From: Marinibaculum sp040216765
GTDB lineage: Bacteria; Pseudomonadota; Alphaproteobacteria; Ferrovibrionales; Ferrovibrionaceae
Direction: 5' to 3'
Assembly: GCA_040216765.1 (NCBI GenBank)
Contig: JAVJON010000045.1
Location: 110,482 to 174,481 of the forward strand
DNA: 64,000 nucleotides
Shown: piece after piece, positions 8,513 through 17,429 of the stretch
How the letters are laid out: every line of letters starts with the position of its first letter
How positions within the stretch are numbered: the stretch's first letter is position 1
Translations under genes and position numbers: made by a program
The notes under the pieces: generated by a model
The model's database searches: none
What the model was told of the DNA's origin: nothing
What the model saw: the letters and a program-made list of their open reading frames with translations, nothing else

Positions 8513-8953
8513 CTACAGGTCGAAGGCCTCCGGATCCAGTCCCAGGGCCAGGCAGATATCGGCCACGGCGCGGGTCTCATGCTCGTCGAACAGGCCGTCG
8601 GCCGCTGCGATGGCACAGCAGGCGCGCAGGCAGAGGCGCGCGGCAGACGAATCGTTGCGCAGCCGCCCGATGATCTGCAGGGCCTCCCCGCGACCCCGGG
8701 TGAAATCGCGCTCCAGCCGGCCGGCGATCGTGGCGAAGGCGTCTTCCGTGTCGGCCGGGTCGAACATCGCCAGGGCCTTGGTCTCGCGGATGAAGTCCTG
8801 CAGCCGCCGCTTCTCCACCGACAGGATCACGCCGTCGGCTGCCGCCACCAGCGCCCCGCCAGCGACAACGGCATGCAGGAAGTCGCGCGTGCCATGGCGC
8901 GAGGCCTCGGTTTCGAGGCGTTCCGGCCGCACCTTCAACCAGCGGACTGGCAT
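8513..8953 (-). CDS. TerB-like (tellurite-resistance TerB family) protein
   Basis: 146 residues, all-helical, with the TerB-like double pattern of Asp-rich helix ends: AAADGVILSVEKRRLQDFI near residue 40 and AIAADGLFDEHETRAVADI near residue 120. Each resembles a metal- or Ca2+-associated loop (A-D-G-x-x-x-x-x-E). The ATG at 8953 was chosen because GGGGAG lies 7 bases before it; longer forms begin in non-coding-like sequence. It is probably cytosolic. TerB proteins bind Ca2+ in vitro in other species, so the company of Ca2+ exchangers is suggestive. Confidence 0.78.
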   Translation of the reverse strand: MPVRWLKVRPERLETEASRHGTRDFLHAVVAGGALVAAADGVILSVEKRRLQDFIRETKALAMFDPADTEDAFATIAGRLERDFTRGRGEALQIIGRLRNDSSAARLCLRACCAIAAADGLFDEHETRAVADICLALGLDPEAFDL

Positions 8954-9360
8954 ATGCAGATCTCCCCACAAACCGATGCCGCCGACCCGGCGCGATCGCA
9001 TCCACCCGACGGCATGTCCTGCATGACACATGCCTCGACACAAGGCCCTTGTGCCGTGCCGAACCGGGACAGGTCCGGCGGCGCCCGTATCGCGACGGGA
9101 CGTACCGGCCGCAGGCAGGCCACAGCATATTCGTTCCGATCCGGAACGGGCAAAGATACAGGCTGAACTTCGGGTGGGCCGGACGGCGGAAGGACCGGGT
9201 CAGGAATATTTCCTGCCGGCCCGCTCGTCCATCTTGCAAAAACGCGGCGCGTACAAACCTGATCGGGAGCCGGGCACAGACCGCGCTGCAGCAGGTCGAT
9301 CGCCCCTGCGCTGACGCGTGCGCCGGAAGCCGCAGGCGCCTGCCGCAGAGTCCTGACCCG
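8954..9360. other. 407-base divergent intergenic region with two palindromes
   Basis: No convincing gene is present. The region separates the terB-like gene (minus) from the second exchanger (plus), so it should hold both promoters. Two exact palindromes stand out: CGTTCCG-ATC-CGGAACG at 9132-9148 and CAGGAA-TAT-TTCCTG at 9201-9215. Either could be an operator. No regulator gene is adjacent. Confidence 0.5.
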
Positions 9361-10317
9361 ATGTCCTTCCTGATTGCCCTTGCCGGCCTTGTGCTCCTTG
9401 TGGCGGGGGGCGACCTGCTGGTGCGCGGCTCCGTCGCGATCGCCCGCCGGCTCGCCGTATCGCCCCTGCTGATCGGCCTGACCCTGGTCGGCTTCGGCAC
9501 CTCGACCCCGGAGCTGTTCACCAGCATCACCGCCGCCCTGGAAGGCGCACCGGGCATTGCCGTCGGCAATGTGGTCGGCAGCAACACCGCCAACATCCTG
9601 CTGATCCTCGGGCTCGCGGCGGCGATCCGCCCGATGGCCGTGCATCCGGCTGCGCTGCGCCGCGACGGCAGTGTCACCCTGCTCGCCGCGCTGGCCTGCA
9701 CCGGCCTGGTGCTGATCGGGCAGCTGGAGCTCATCGGCGGCATCCTCCTGCTGCTCGGGCTGCTGCTCTACCTCGGCATCACATACCGGGTGGAGCGGCG
9801 CTCGCGGGACGAAGCCGCGACACTCCACGCGGCAGAGGCGGAGACCGCCGGCGCCCTGCCGCAGGGCTGGCTCCCGGCCCTGGCCTTCGTCCTTGGCGGT
9901 TTTGCGCTGATCTTCCTGGGGGCGGACTGGCTGGTGGATGGCGCCATCGTCCTGGCCCAGGCCGCCGGCGTGTCCGACACCCTGGTCGGGCTGACCCTCG
10001 TCGCGATCGGCACCTCGCTGCCGGAACTGGTGGCATCGGTGATGGCATCGATCCGCCGCCAGGGCGACATCGCCATCGGCAATGTCCTGGGGAGCAACAT
10101 CTACAATGTCCTGGGGGTGCTCGGCGCGACCGCGCTGGTGCAGCCGATCCCGGTGCCCGGCGAGATCGCCCGCCTGGACATCTGGGTGATGCTGGCGGCC
10201 ACCCTGCTGCTGATGCTGTTCGCCTTCACCGGCGGCCGGCTGACCCGCTGGGAAGGAGGCACCCTGCTGGCGCTCTACCTCGCCTATCTGGCGGCGCTTG
10301 CCCTCCTCGCCTTCTGA
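9361..10317 (+). CDS. CaCA-family Na+/Ca2+ exchanger, second copy
   Basis: 318 residues. Alpha-1 repeat: LVGFGTSTPELFTSI with VGNVVGSNTANILL. Alpha-2 repeat: AIGTSLPELVASVMA with IGNVLGSNIYNVL. About ten membrane helices are separated by a charged loop near residue 145 (RVERRSRDEA). The ATG at 9361 begins the first helix. It is related to but clearly diverged from the exchanger at 6197-7192, so the two probably differ in cation or regulation rather than being a recent duplication. Its 3' end is 13 bases from the convergent oxidoreductase. Confidence 0.92.
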   Translation: MSFLIALAGLVLLVAGGDLLVRGSVAIARRLAVSPLLIGLTLVGFGTSTPELFTSITAALEGAPGIAVGNVVGSNTANILLILGLAAAIRPMAVHPAALRRDGSVTLLAALACTGLVLIGQLELIGGILLLLGLLLYLGITYRVERRSRDEAATLHAAEAETAGALPQGWLPALAFVLGGFALIFLGADWLVDGAIVLAQAAGVSDTLVGLTLVAIGTSLPELVASVMASIRRQGDIAIGNVLGSNIYNVLGVLGATALVQPIPVPGEIARLDIWVMLAATLLLMLFAFTGGRLTRWEGGTLLALYLAYLAALALLAF

Positions 10318-10330
10318 CCGGCCGCCCGCT

Positions 10331-12496
10331 TCACTCGGCGGCCTGGACGGCCGCGAGAGGCGTGACCTCCACCAGGTTGTCGGAGAAGGTCGGCGCACCG
10401 CCCAGATCCGCCATCGCCCCGGAATTCACCGCCTGGACGGTCGCCTCGCCGCGGCTGTTGCGGCGCCAATGGCCCATCGGCGCCACCACCACGCCCTGCA
10501 GCACATCCTCGCTCAGGCGCGCCACTGCCTGGAAGCTGCCGCGGCCGTTGCGCACCTCGACCGGCATGCCATCGCCGATATTGCGCTCCCGGGCATCGGC
10601 GGGGTGCAGTATCAGGGCCTGCTCGCCGGCATGATGCAGCTGCTGCGGCAGGTTGGCATAGCTGGAATTCAGGAAGGCGTGGCTCTTCGGCGACATCAGG
10701 CTCAGCGGGAAGCTGGCCGCCAGGCCGGGGCTGGTCGCCGGTGATTCGTTCGGCGGGATGTAGTGCGGCAGGGGGTCGACCGGGGCGCCGGACTGGAACT
10801 CCTCGGAGCCCTGCCGGAACAGCGGCAGGACGAAATCGCCGTTCGCCGCCAGCGAGGCCTTGAACTCGCACTTGCCCGACGGCGTCGGGAAGCCGCCCTC
10901 GCGATGCGGCGCATAGTCCGCGGCGGGCGGCAGGTTGAGCCGGGCATAGCCTTCGCGCCGCAGCCGCTCCAGCGTGATCCCCGCCAGCGCCGGGCTCGAC
11001 CAGTCCATCGCCTCCTCGATTATCTGCGCGTCGCTGCGGCGGAAGAACGGGTCGTCGTCGAAGCCCATGGTCGCGGCCAGGCGCCGGAACAGCTCGGCAT
11101 TCGGCACCGCCTCGCCCAGCGGGTCGATCGCCCGGTTGTTGTAGGACAGGTAGAAATGCCCCCAGGAGAACATGATGTCCTCCTGCTCCAGCTGGGTGGT
11201 GGCCGGCAGGACGATATCGGCATGCAGGGCGGTGTCGGTCAGGAACTGCTCGCTGACCACGGTGAACAGGTCCTCGCGGCACAGGCCGCGAACGATCTTG
11301 TCCTGCTCCGGCACCACGACCGCCGGGTTGGCATTGTAGACGAACAGGGCCCGGATCGGCGGGTCCAGCGCCATCTCGCCGGTCAGCGCCGGGCCCAGCC
11401 GCCACTGGTTCAGGACCCGGGTGCCGGGGGTCAGCAGGTCGGGGCGCATCAGCCGGCCCCAATCCACCGGGAAGGCCCAGACCGGCAGCTGCAGGATGCC
11501 GCCGCCGGGATGCCGCCAGGCCCCGGTCAGCGCCGGCAGGCAGGCGGCGGCGCGCACCGCCTGGCCGCCGCCGGCATGCCGCTCCAGCGCCACGCCGATC
11601 CGCAGCACGGCCGGCGCGGCGGTGGCGAATTCGCGCGCCAGGGTGCGGATATCCTCCGCCGGCACGCCGGTTACCGCGGCGGCCCAGTCCGGCGGATAGT
11701 CCGCCGCCCGTTCCTTCAGCTCGTCGAAGCCGATGGTGTAGCGTTCGACATAGTCCCGGTCGACCAGGCCCTCGGCGACGATCACGTTGATCATCGCCAG
11801 CGCCAGCGCCGCGTCGGTGCCCGGGCGGATCGGGATGTGCCAGTCGGCCTTCTTCGCCGTGCGGGTCTTCACCGGGTCGATCGCCACCACCTTGGCGCCC
11901 TGCGCCTGCGCCTCGGCGATGAACGGCCAGTGGTGCAGGTTCGTGCTCATCGTGTTGCAGGCCCAGAGAATGATGTAGCGGGCGTGGCGGAACGCCTCCG
12001 GGTCCACGCCGGCGGTCGGGCCGATGGTCATCACATAGGCGGTGGAGGCGCCGGAATCGCAGAACGTCCGCTCGCCGATCGTCGCCCCCAGCCGGTTGAA
12101 GAACGGGTCGCCGACATTCAGCCCGTTCACGATGCCCTCGGTGCCCAGATAGCTGTAGGGCAGGATCGCGGTTGGCCCGTCCTCGGCGATGATCGCCCGC
12201 CAGCGGTCGCGGATCTCGGCCAGGGCCTCGTCCCAGCCGATGCGGGCGAAGCGGCCGCTGCCCTTCGGGCCGCTGCGGCGCACCGGGTGCAGCACACGCT
12301 CGGCACTGTAGGTGCGGTCCTGGTAGTTGTTCACCTTGACGCACAGCCCGCCGCGGGTGAACGGATGGTCCGGGTTGCCGCGCACCGCCGTGGCCCGGCC
12401 GTCCCGCACCGTGACCAGCATGGAACAGGTGTCGGGGCAGTCATGCGGGCAGGCCGCCAGTACGGTCCTGTCGGTCGTGCGTCCCTGCTCGGTCAT
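10331..12496 (-). CDS. molybdopterin-dependent oxidoreductase with N-terminal [4Fe-4S] site
   Basis: 721 residues. The N-terminus carries CPHDCPDTC followed by GGLCVK, the four cysteines of a [4Fe-4S] cluster. The DMSO-reductase-family catalytic part follows, with GWDEALAEI, PYSYLGTEG and NTMSTNLHHWPF. A C-terminal molydopterin-dinucleotide-binding domain holds ILHPADARERNIGDGM and VRNGRG. No Tat signal is visible, so it is probably cytoplasmic. The substrate cannot be read from sequence; formate- or S/N-oxide-type reactions are possible. The ATG at 12496 is preceded by GGGGAG at 7 bases. It is divergent from an AraC-type regulator that probably controls it. Confidence 0.88.
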   Translation of the reverse strand: MTEQGRTTDRTVLAACPHDCPDTCSMLVTVRDGRATAVRGNPDHPFTRGGLCVKVNNYQDRTYSAERVLHPVRRSGPKGSGRFARIGWDEALAEIRDRWRAIIAEDGPTAILPYSYLGTEGIVNGLNVGDPFFNRLGATIGERTFCDSGASTAYVMTIGPTAGVDPEAFRHARYIILWACNTMSTNLHHWPFIAEAQAQGAKVVAIDPVKTRTAKKADWHIPIRPGTDAALALAMINVIVAEGLVDRDYVERYTIGFDELKERAADYPPDWAAAVTGVPAEDIRTLAREFATAAPAVLRIGVALERHAGGGQAVRAAACLPALTGAWRHPGGGILQLPVWAFPVDWGRLMRPDLLTPGTRVLNQWRLGPALTGEMALDPPIRALFVYNANPAVVVPEQDKIVRGLCREDLFTVVSEQFLTDTALHADIVLPATTQLEQEDIMFSWGHFYLSYNNRAIDPLGEAVPNAELFRRLAATMGFDDDPFFRRSDAQIIEEAMDWSSPALAGITLERLRREGYARLNLPPAADYAPHREGGFPTPSGKCEFKASLAANGDFVLPLFRQGSEEFQSGAPVDPLPHYIPPNESPATSPGLAASFPLSLMSPKSHAFLNSSYANLPQQLHHAGEQALILHPADARERNIGDGMPVEVRNGRGSFQAVARLSEDVLQGVVVAPMGHWRRNSRGEATVQAVNSGAMADLGGAPTFSDNLVEVTPLAAVQAAE

Positions 12497-12690
12497 ATCG
12501 AAGCTCCCCGATCCGTTTGCGGCTCTGCCGGCCTGTCCCGACAGGCTACCGCCCTGGCCGCGCCGGGTCATGGCCCGTTCTTGCTGTCTTGTTGCCCCGG
12601 CATGCGGAAGCATCGGCCCGGCCGCATTCCGGCCTCGCCCCTCTTGGTGCTAGGCTGCAGGCTTGTTGCAACGGGCCGGAGGACGGGTCG

Positions 12691-13584
12691 GTGCAGTTGA
12701 GCGGTCACGGCGACCAGAAATACCCTGCCAGCACCCGCCTGCAGAGCAGCGCCGGCCGCGGCTGGCCCGGCCTGCTGGCCGAGCGCTGGCATCACCGCGC
12801 CGGCGCGCTTCCCGATATCGAGCCGCGCGAGACCGAGCTCATCGTCATGACCCGCGGCCGCCTCCACGTGCGGCGCCGCGGCGATGGCCGGCTGCAGCGC
12901 ACGGCCGCCGTCCCGGGCACGATCTGGCTCTGCCCCGCCGGGATCCGCGAGGACATGATCCGCCTGTATGGCGAGATCCAGGAAAGCGTCCATGTCTACC
13001 TGCCGGCGGCCCCGCTGGCCGCCACGGCGCTGCAGGACCTGGAGGTCGATCCCGCACGGCTGCGCCTGCGCTACGACGGCGGCTTCCACGACCCGGTGAT
13101 CGAGCAGCTGTCCCGCGCCGTGCTGCGGGAACTGCGACAGCCCGGCCCGACCGGCGCCCTGCTGGCGGAGAGCCTGGGCCTCGCCCTGGCGGCCTATCTC
13201 CTGCGCCATCATTCCAACATCGCGCCTGCAGCCCTGCCCCTGGCGCGGGCGGAGGGGGCGCTGGATGCCGGCCGGCAAAGGCGGATCCGGGACTTCATCG
13301 CCGACAATCTGGCGGCCGACCTGAGCCTGGAGCAGCTGGCGGCGGAGGCCTGCCTGAGCCGCTATCATTTCGCGCGCGCCTTCAAGTCCGCCTTCGGCTG
13401 CCCGCCGCATCGCTACATCCTGGCCCGGCGGCTGGAACGGGCACAGCGCATGCTGGCCAACCCGGACCTGACCCTGGCCGAGATCGCCGCGGCCTGCGGC
13501 TTCGCCTCGCCGGCGCATTTCTCCCGCGCCTTCCGGCAGGCGACCGGCCAGCCGCCCGGCGCCTGGCGCGCTGCAGGGGCGTAG
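12691..13584 (+). CDS. AraC-family transcriptional regulator
   Basis: 297 residues. The N-terminal part (about 1-190) is a cupin-like sensing domain. The C-terminal ~100 residues hold two helix-turn-helix motifs: LSLEQLAAEACLSRYHFARA and LTLAEIAAACGFASPAHFSR, ending in the conserved FRQATGQPPGAWR. The start is a GTG at 12691 with GGAGGAC six to seven bases upstream; no in-frame ATG is better placed. The effector is unknown. The 194-base gap to the divergent oxidoreductase start should hold its binding site. Confidence 0.9.
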   Translation: MQLSGHGDQKYPASTRLQSSAGRGWPGLLAERWHHRAGALPDIEPRETELIVMTRGRLHVRRRGDGRLQRTAAVPGTIWLCPAGIREDMIRLYGEIQESVHVYLPAAPLAATALQDLEVDPARLRLRYDGGFHDPVIEQLSRAVLRELRQPGPTGALLAESLGLALAAYLLRHHSNIAPAALPLARAEGALDAGRQRRIRDFIADNLAADLSLEQLAAEACLSRYHFARAFKSAFGCPPHRYILARRLERAQRMLANPDLTLAEIAAACGFASPAHFSRAFRQATGQPPGAWRAAGA

Positions 13585-13668
13585 GCCGCCGCCGCCGGAT
13601 CGCCCGCGCGCCCCGGGCCGCCGGATCTGCTACTCTGGGCACCGCGTTCCCCCGACCGGGCCATTGCC

Positions 13669-15486
13669 GTGCCGAACCGCCTTCCCCTGCAGCACCGCCT
13701 CCGCCGCGCGGTGCGCGCCTTCCTGTGGCCGGACCCCCGCAACGGCAACCTGATCCAGGCGGCTCGCGAGCGGCTGCTGATCCAGTTCTCGCTGCTCGCC
13801 GGGGTGGGCGGCACGGCAACCGCACTGGCCTGGTGGAACCTGGCCGCGCTGCTGCCGCTGACTCTCTCCCTCGCCCTGCTCGGCGGCCTGTCGCTGTTCC
13901 TGGTGCCGGTCCATTTCCACCTGACCGGGGCCTTCCGGCGCAGCGCCTGGATGCTGGTCCTGCTCTATGTCGCGCCGATCCTGTCCACGTCGCTGGCCAC
14001 CGGCGGCCTGCTGGCCGGCACCACCCTCTACCTGCTGGCGGCGCCCGTCATCGCCGGGCTGCTGCTGGGCATGCGCCCGGCGCTGCTGGTCGGCGGCGCG
14101 GTCTTCCTGGCGGTCGTCGCGCTCTATCTCGGCCAGGAGCAGCTCAACCCGCCGGTCCACCGGATGGCGCCGCGGGCCATGGCATTCTCCTACGGCTATG
14201 CGATGGCGATCCTGGTGCTCGGCCTCGCCGCCGCGATCGGGACGTTCCAGGCCATGGTCGACAGGACCAACCGCGCGCTGGACCGGGCGCGCGTCGAGGC
14301 GGAGGCCGCGAACGAGGCGCGGGCGCAGTTCCTGGCCAACATGACCCACGAGCTGCGGACGCCGCTCAACGGCATCCTCGGCTTCGCGGACCTTCTGGCG
14401 GGGCGCGACCTGGACGAGGAGGCGCGCGACCATCTGCGCCACATCCGCGGCTCGGGCCGCGACCTGCTGGCCCTGGTCAACGACGTGCTGGATTTCAGCC
14501 GCGCCGAGACCGGCGCCCTGCGGCTCGAGGCGGTGCCGGTCGACCTGCCGGCGCTGCTGGCGGAGCTGCAGCAGCGCTTCCTGCCGCGCTGCGCGGCCAA
14601 GGGCCTGGCCTTTTCCGCAACCCTCGAGCCCGAAGTGCCGCCGCTGGTCAGCGGCGACCCGCTGCGCCTGCGGCAGGTGATCGGCAACCTGCTGGACAAT
14701 GCGGTGAAGTTCACCGATGCGGGTTCGGTGCGCCTGACCGTCGGGCTGGACGGCATGGCCGGCACGCCCGCGCCGGCCGGGGACGGCACATCCGGGCCGG
14801 TCGCGACCCTGCGCTTCACGGTCGCCGACACCGGCCCCGGCATCCCGGCGGCCGCGCTGGCCACCCTGTTCGACCGCTTCACCCAGGCCGACAGCTCCAC
14901 CACCCGCCGCTATGGCGGCTCCGGCCTGGGGCTGGCGATCGTGCACACCATCGCCGGACTGATGGGCGGCACCGCCGGCGTGGAGAGCCGGCCCGGCGCG
15001 GGCAGCCGGTTCTGGGCGACGGCGCGCCTGCCGGTCCTGGCCGTCGCGGCGCAGGGCGAGGCTGCCGCCACGGCCGCCGCGCCGCCGCGCCAGCGCCGGG
15101 CCCGGCATCCCGGCGACGTGCTGGTGGTCGAGGACAGCCCGACGAACCAGGACCTGTTCCGCACCGTGCTGACCGGTGCCGGCCATCGCGTGCAGATCGC
15201 GCCCAACGGCCAGGCAGCGTTGCAGGCGCTGCGCCGGGACCGGTTCGACCTGGTGCTGATGGACGGCCAGATGCCGGTGATGGGCGGGCTGGACGCCACC
15301 CGCGCCATCCGCAGATCGGGGGAGCCGTTCGCCCGGGTGACGATCGTGGCGCTGACCGCCAATGCCCTGGCGCACGACGCGGCGGCGTTCCGGGACGCCG
15401 GGATGAACGACTATCTGGCCAAGCCGGTCGACCTGAACCTGCTGCTGGACAAGGTCGACGAATGGATTGCCCGCCGACAGGCCTGA
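13669..15486 (+). CDS. hybrid sensor histidine kinase with 6-TM sensor (copy 1)
   Basis: 605 residues, GTG start. A membrane sensor of about six helices (residues ~35-200) contains VPVHFHLTGAFRRSAW and LLAAPVIAGLLLGMRPALL. A short coiled coil leads to the HisKA domain with NMTHELRTPLNGILGF (His227). The HATPase domain has NLLDNAVKF, DTGPGIP and GGSGLGLAI. A receiver domain starts at LVVEDSPTNQDLF, with phospho-acceptor Asp532 in LMDGQMPVMGG. No Hpt domain or separate response regulator is nearby, so the phosphate must leave through another protein. Copy 2 follows after 59 bases; the pair is a tandem duplication. Confidence 0.93.
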   Translation: MPNRLPLQHRLRRAVRAFLWPDPRNGNLIQAARERLLIQFSLLAGVGGTATALAWWNLAALLPLTLSLALLGGLSLFLVPVHFHLTGAFRRSAWMLVLLYVAPILSTSLATGGLLAGTTLYLLAAPVIAGLLLGMRPALLVGGAVFLAVVALYLGQEQLNPPVHRMAPRAMAFSYGYAMAILVLGLAAAIGTFQAMVDRTNRALDRARVEAEAANEARAQFLANMTHELRTPLNGILGFADLLAGRDLDEEARDHLRHIRGSGRDLLALVNDVLDFSRAETGALRLEAVPVDLPALLAELQQRFLPRCAAKGLAFSATLEPEVPPLVSGDPLRLRQVIGNLLDNAVKFTDAGSVRLTVGLDGMAGTPAPAGDGTSGPVATLRFTVADTGPGIPAAALATLFDRFTQADSSTTRRYGGSGLGLAIVHTIAGLMGGTAGVESRPGAGSRFWATARLPVLAVAAQGEAAATAAAPPRQRRARHPGDVLVVEDSPTNQDLFRTVLTGAGHRVQIAPNGQAALQALRRDRFDLVLMDGQMPVMGGLDATRAIRRSGEPFARVTIVALTANALAHDAAAFRDAGMNDYLAKPVDLNLLLDKVDEWIARRQA

Positions 15487-15545
15487 TCCGCGGCGGGCGG
15501 TTCTGCTAGACTTGGCCATCGCCGAGATTCATCTGGTTCGCCATC

Positions 15546-17429
15546 TTGCAAGATCGCCCTTCCCTGTTGCAGCGTTTCGGCCGGAACCTGCTCGCCTTCG
15601 TCTGGCCGGCGCCGCGCGGCGGCGACCTGCTGCGTGCGGCCCGGGAACGGCTGCTGATCCTGTTCGCGCTGATTGCCGGGCTGGGCGGCACCACCACGGC
15701 CCTGTCCTCGCTCTACCTGTTCGCGGAACAGCCGCTGATCAGCGCCGGCGGCCTGGTCGGGGCGCTCCTGCTGTTCGCGGTGCCGGTCCATTTCCATCTG
15801 ACCGGCGCGTTCCGCCGCAGCGCCTGGGCAATGATCGCGCTTTATGTGGCGCCGATCCTGTTCACCATCCTGCCGACCGGCGGGCTGCTTGCCGGCTCCT
15901 CGCTCTACCTGCTCGCCGCACCGATCATCGCCGGGCTGCTGCTGGGTCTGCGCGCCGCGCTGGCGGTCGGCGGCGGCGTCTTCCTGGCCGTGGTGGCCCT
16001 CTATCTCTGGCGCGACGGCCTGGGCGAGCCGGTGCATGGCATGGACCGGTCCGCCATGGCCTATTCCTTCGCCTATGCGCTCGGCATCCTGGTGCTCGGC
16101 CTGGCGGTTGCGGTCGGCACCTTCCACCGCGTGATGGAAGCCACCAACCTCGCCCTGAAGCAGGCCCGCGACGAGGCGGAGTCCGCCGACGCGGCGAAGA
16201 CCCAGTTCCTGGCCAATATGAGCCACGAGCTGCGGACCCCGCTCAACGGCATCCTGGGCTTCGCCGACCTGCTCTCGGCCATGCCGCTGCCGCCGGAGGC
16301 AAAGACCTATCTGCGCCATGTCCGCGCGGCCGGCGGGGACCTGCTGTCGCTGGTGAACGACGTGCTGGACTTCACCCGCGCCGCCGGCGGCGCGATGGCA
16401 CTGGAGGCGCTGGCCTTCGACCCGCATGTCCTGGTGGACGACCTGCGCGCGCGCATCGGCGTCCGCGCCGAAGCCAAGGACCTGGAGCTCGAGATCCGGG
16501 TGGCGGAGAATGTGCCCCATGCGGTGCGCGGCGACCCGCTGCGCCTGCGCCAGGTGCTGGGCAACCTGCTGGACAATGCGGTGAAGTTCACCGAAGCGGG
16601 CCGGATCGTCCTGGACGTCTCGGCCACAACCGGCCCCGGCGAAGGCGCAGGCGAGACCTGTCGCCTGCGCTTCGAGGTCCGCGACAGCGGCCCCGGCATC
16701 CCCGCCGCCGCCCTGCCCACCCTGTTCGACCGCTTCACGCAGGCCGACAGCTCCACCACCCGCCGCTATGGCGGCTCCGGCCTGGGGCTGGCCATCGTGC
16801 GCGCCCTGGTGGAACTGATGGGCGGCGAGGTCGGCGTGGAGTCCACGCCCGGCGAGGGCAGCCTGTTCCATGTCACCCTGTCCCTGCCGCTCGCCACCGG
16901 CCTGCCGGCGGTGGAGGCCGGGACCGCCCCGCCCCGCCGGCGGGCGCAGCATCCGGGACGGATCCTGCTGGTGGAGGACAGCGAGACCAACCAGGAGCTG
17001 TTCCGCGCGGTGCTGACCGGCGCCGGACATGTGGTGGAGATCGCCGAGAACGGGCAGATCGCGCTGGACGCCCTGAAGGCGCGCAGCTTCGACATGGTGC
17101 TGATGGACGGCCAGATGCCGGTCATGGGGGGGCGCGCCACCTCCCTGGCGATCCGGGCTGCCGACGCGCCCTATTCCCGCCTGCCGATCATCGCCATCAC
17201 CGCCGATGCGCTGGCGGGCGAGGACCGCAACTATCGCAGCGCCGGCATGAACGACTATCTCGCCAAGCCGGTGGAGCCGCTGCGCATGCTGGCGAAGATC
17301 GACCTGTGGATGGGCCGGCAGGTCCCGGCGACGATCCTCCCGCCTGCGCAGAACGGGGCGCCAACGAACGGCGCGCCAGAGAACAGGACGCCAGAGAACG
17401 GGACGCCGCCGGCCGCGCCTCAGAGCTGA
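15546..17429 (+). CDS. hybrid sensor histidine kinase with 6-TM sensor (copy 2)
   Basis: 627 residues, TTG start. The architecture matches copy 1 at nearly the same positions: 6-TM sensor (VPVHFHLTGAFRRSAW, LLAAPIIAGLLLGLRAAL), HisKA His227 in NMSHELRTPLNG, HATPase with NLLDNAVKF and GGSGLGLAI, and receiver Asp521 in LMDGQMPVMGG. The extra C-terminal tail is a Pro/Asn/Gly-rich imperfect repeat (NGAPENRTPENGTP) not found in copy 1. The extracellular ends of the helices differ between copies, so they may read different signals. The 3' end overlaps the convergent MetE-like gene by 10 bases. Confidence 0.92.
   Translation: MQDRPSLLQRFGRNLLAFVWPAPRGGDLLRAARERLLILFALIAGLGGTTTALSSLYLFAEQPLISAGGLVGALLLFAVPVHFHLTGAFRRSAWAMIALYVAPILFTILPTGGLLAGSSLYLLAAPIIAGLLLGLRAALAVGGGVFLAVVALYLWRDGLGEPVHGMDRSAMAYSFAYALGILVLGLAVAVGTFHRVMEATNLALKQARDEAESADAAKTQFLANMSHELRTPLNGILGFADLLSAMPLPPEAKTYLRHVRAAGGDLLSLVNDVLDFTRAAGGAMALEALAFDPHVLVDDLRARIGVRAEAKDLELEIRVAENVPHAVRGDPLRLRQVLGNLLDNAVKFTEAGRIVLDVSATTGPGEGAGETCRLRFEVRDSGPGIPAAALPTLFDRFTQADSSTTRRYGGSGLGLAIVRALVELMGGEVGVESTPGEGSLFHVTLSLPLATGLPAVEAGTAPPRRRAQHPGRILLVEDSETNQELFRAVLTGAGHVVEIAENGQIALDALKARSFDMVLMDGQMPVMGGRATSLAIRAADAPYSRLPIIAITADALAGEDRNYRSAGMNDYLAKPVEPLRMLAKIDLWMGRQVPATILPPAQNGAPTNGAPENRTPENGTPPAAPQS

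Noticed and set aside
12663..15509. Plus-strand open frame of about 950 codons overlapping the AraC and kinase genes
   Set aside because: Wrong frame relative to two genes with complete domains; Pro/Arg/Gly-rich composition.
17340..17420. Short tandem repeats in the end of kinase copy 2 as a possible repeat array
   Set aside because: They encode an imperfect Asn/Gly/Pro tail inside the gene and are only about 15 bases each; no CRISPR-like spacers.
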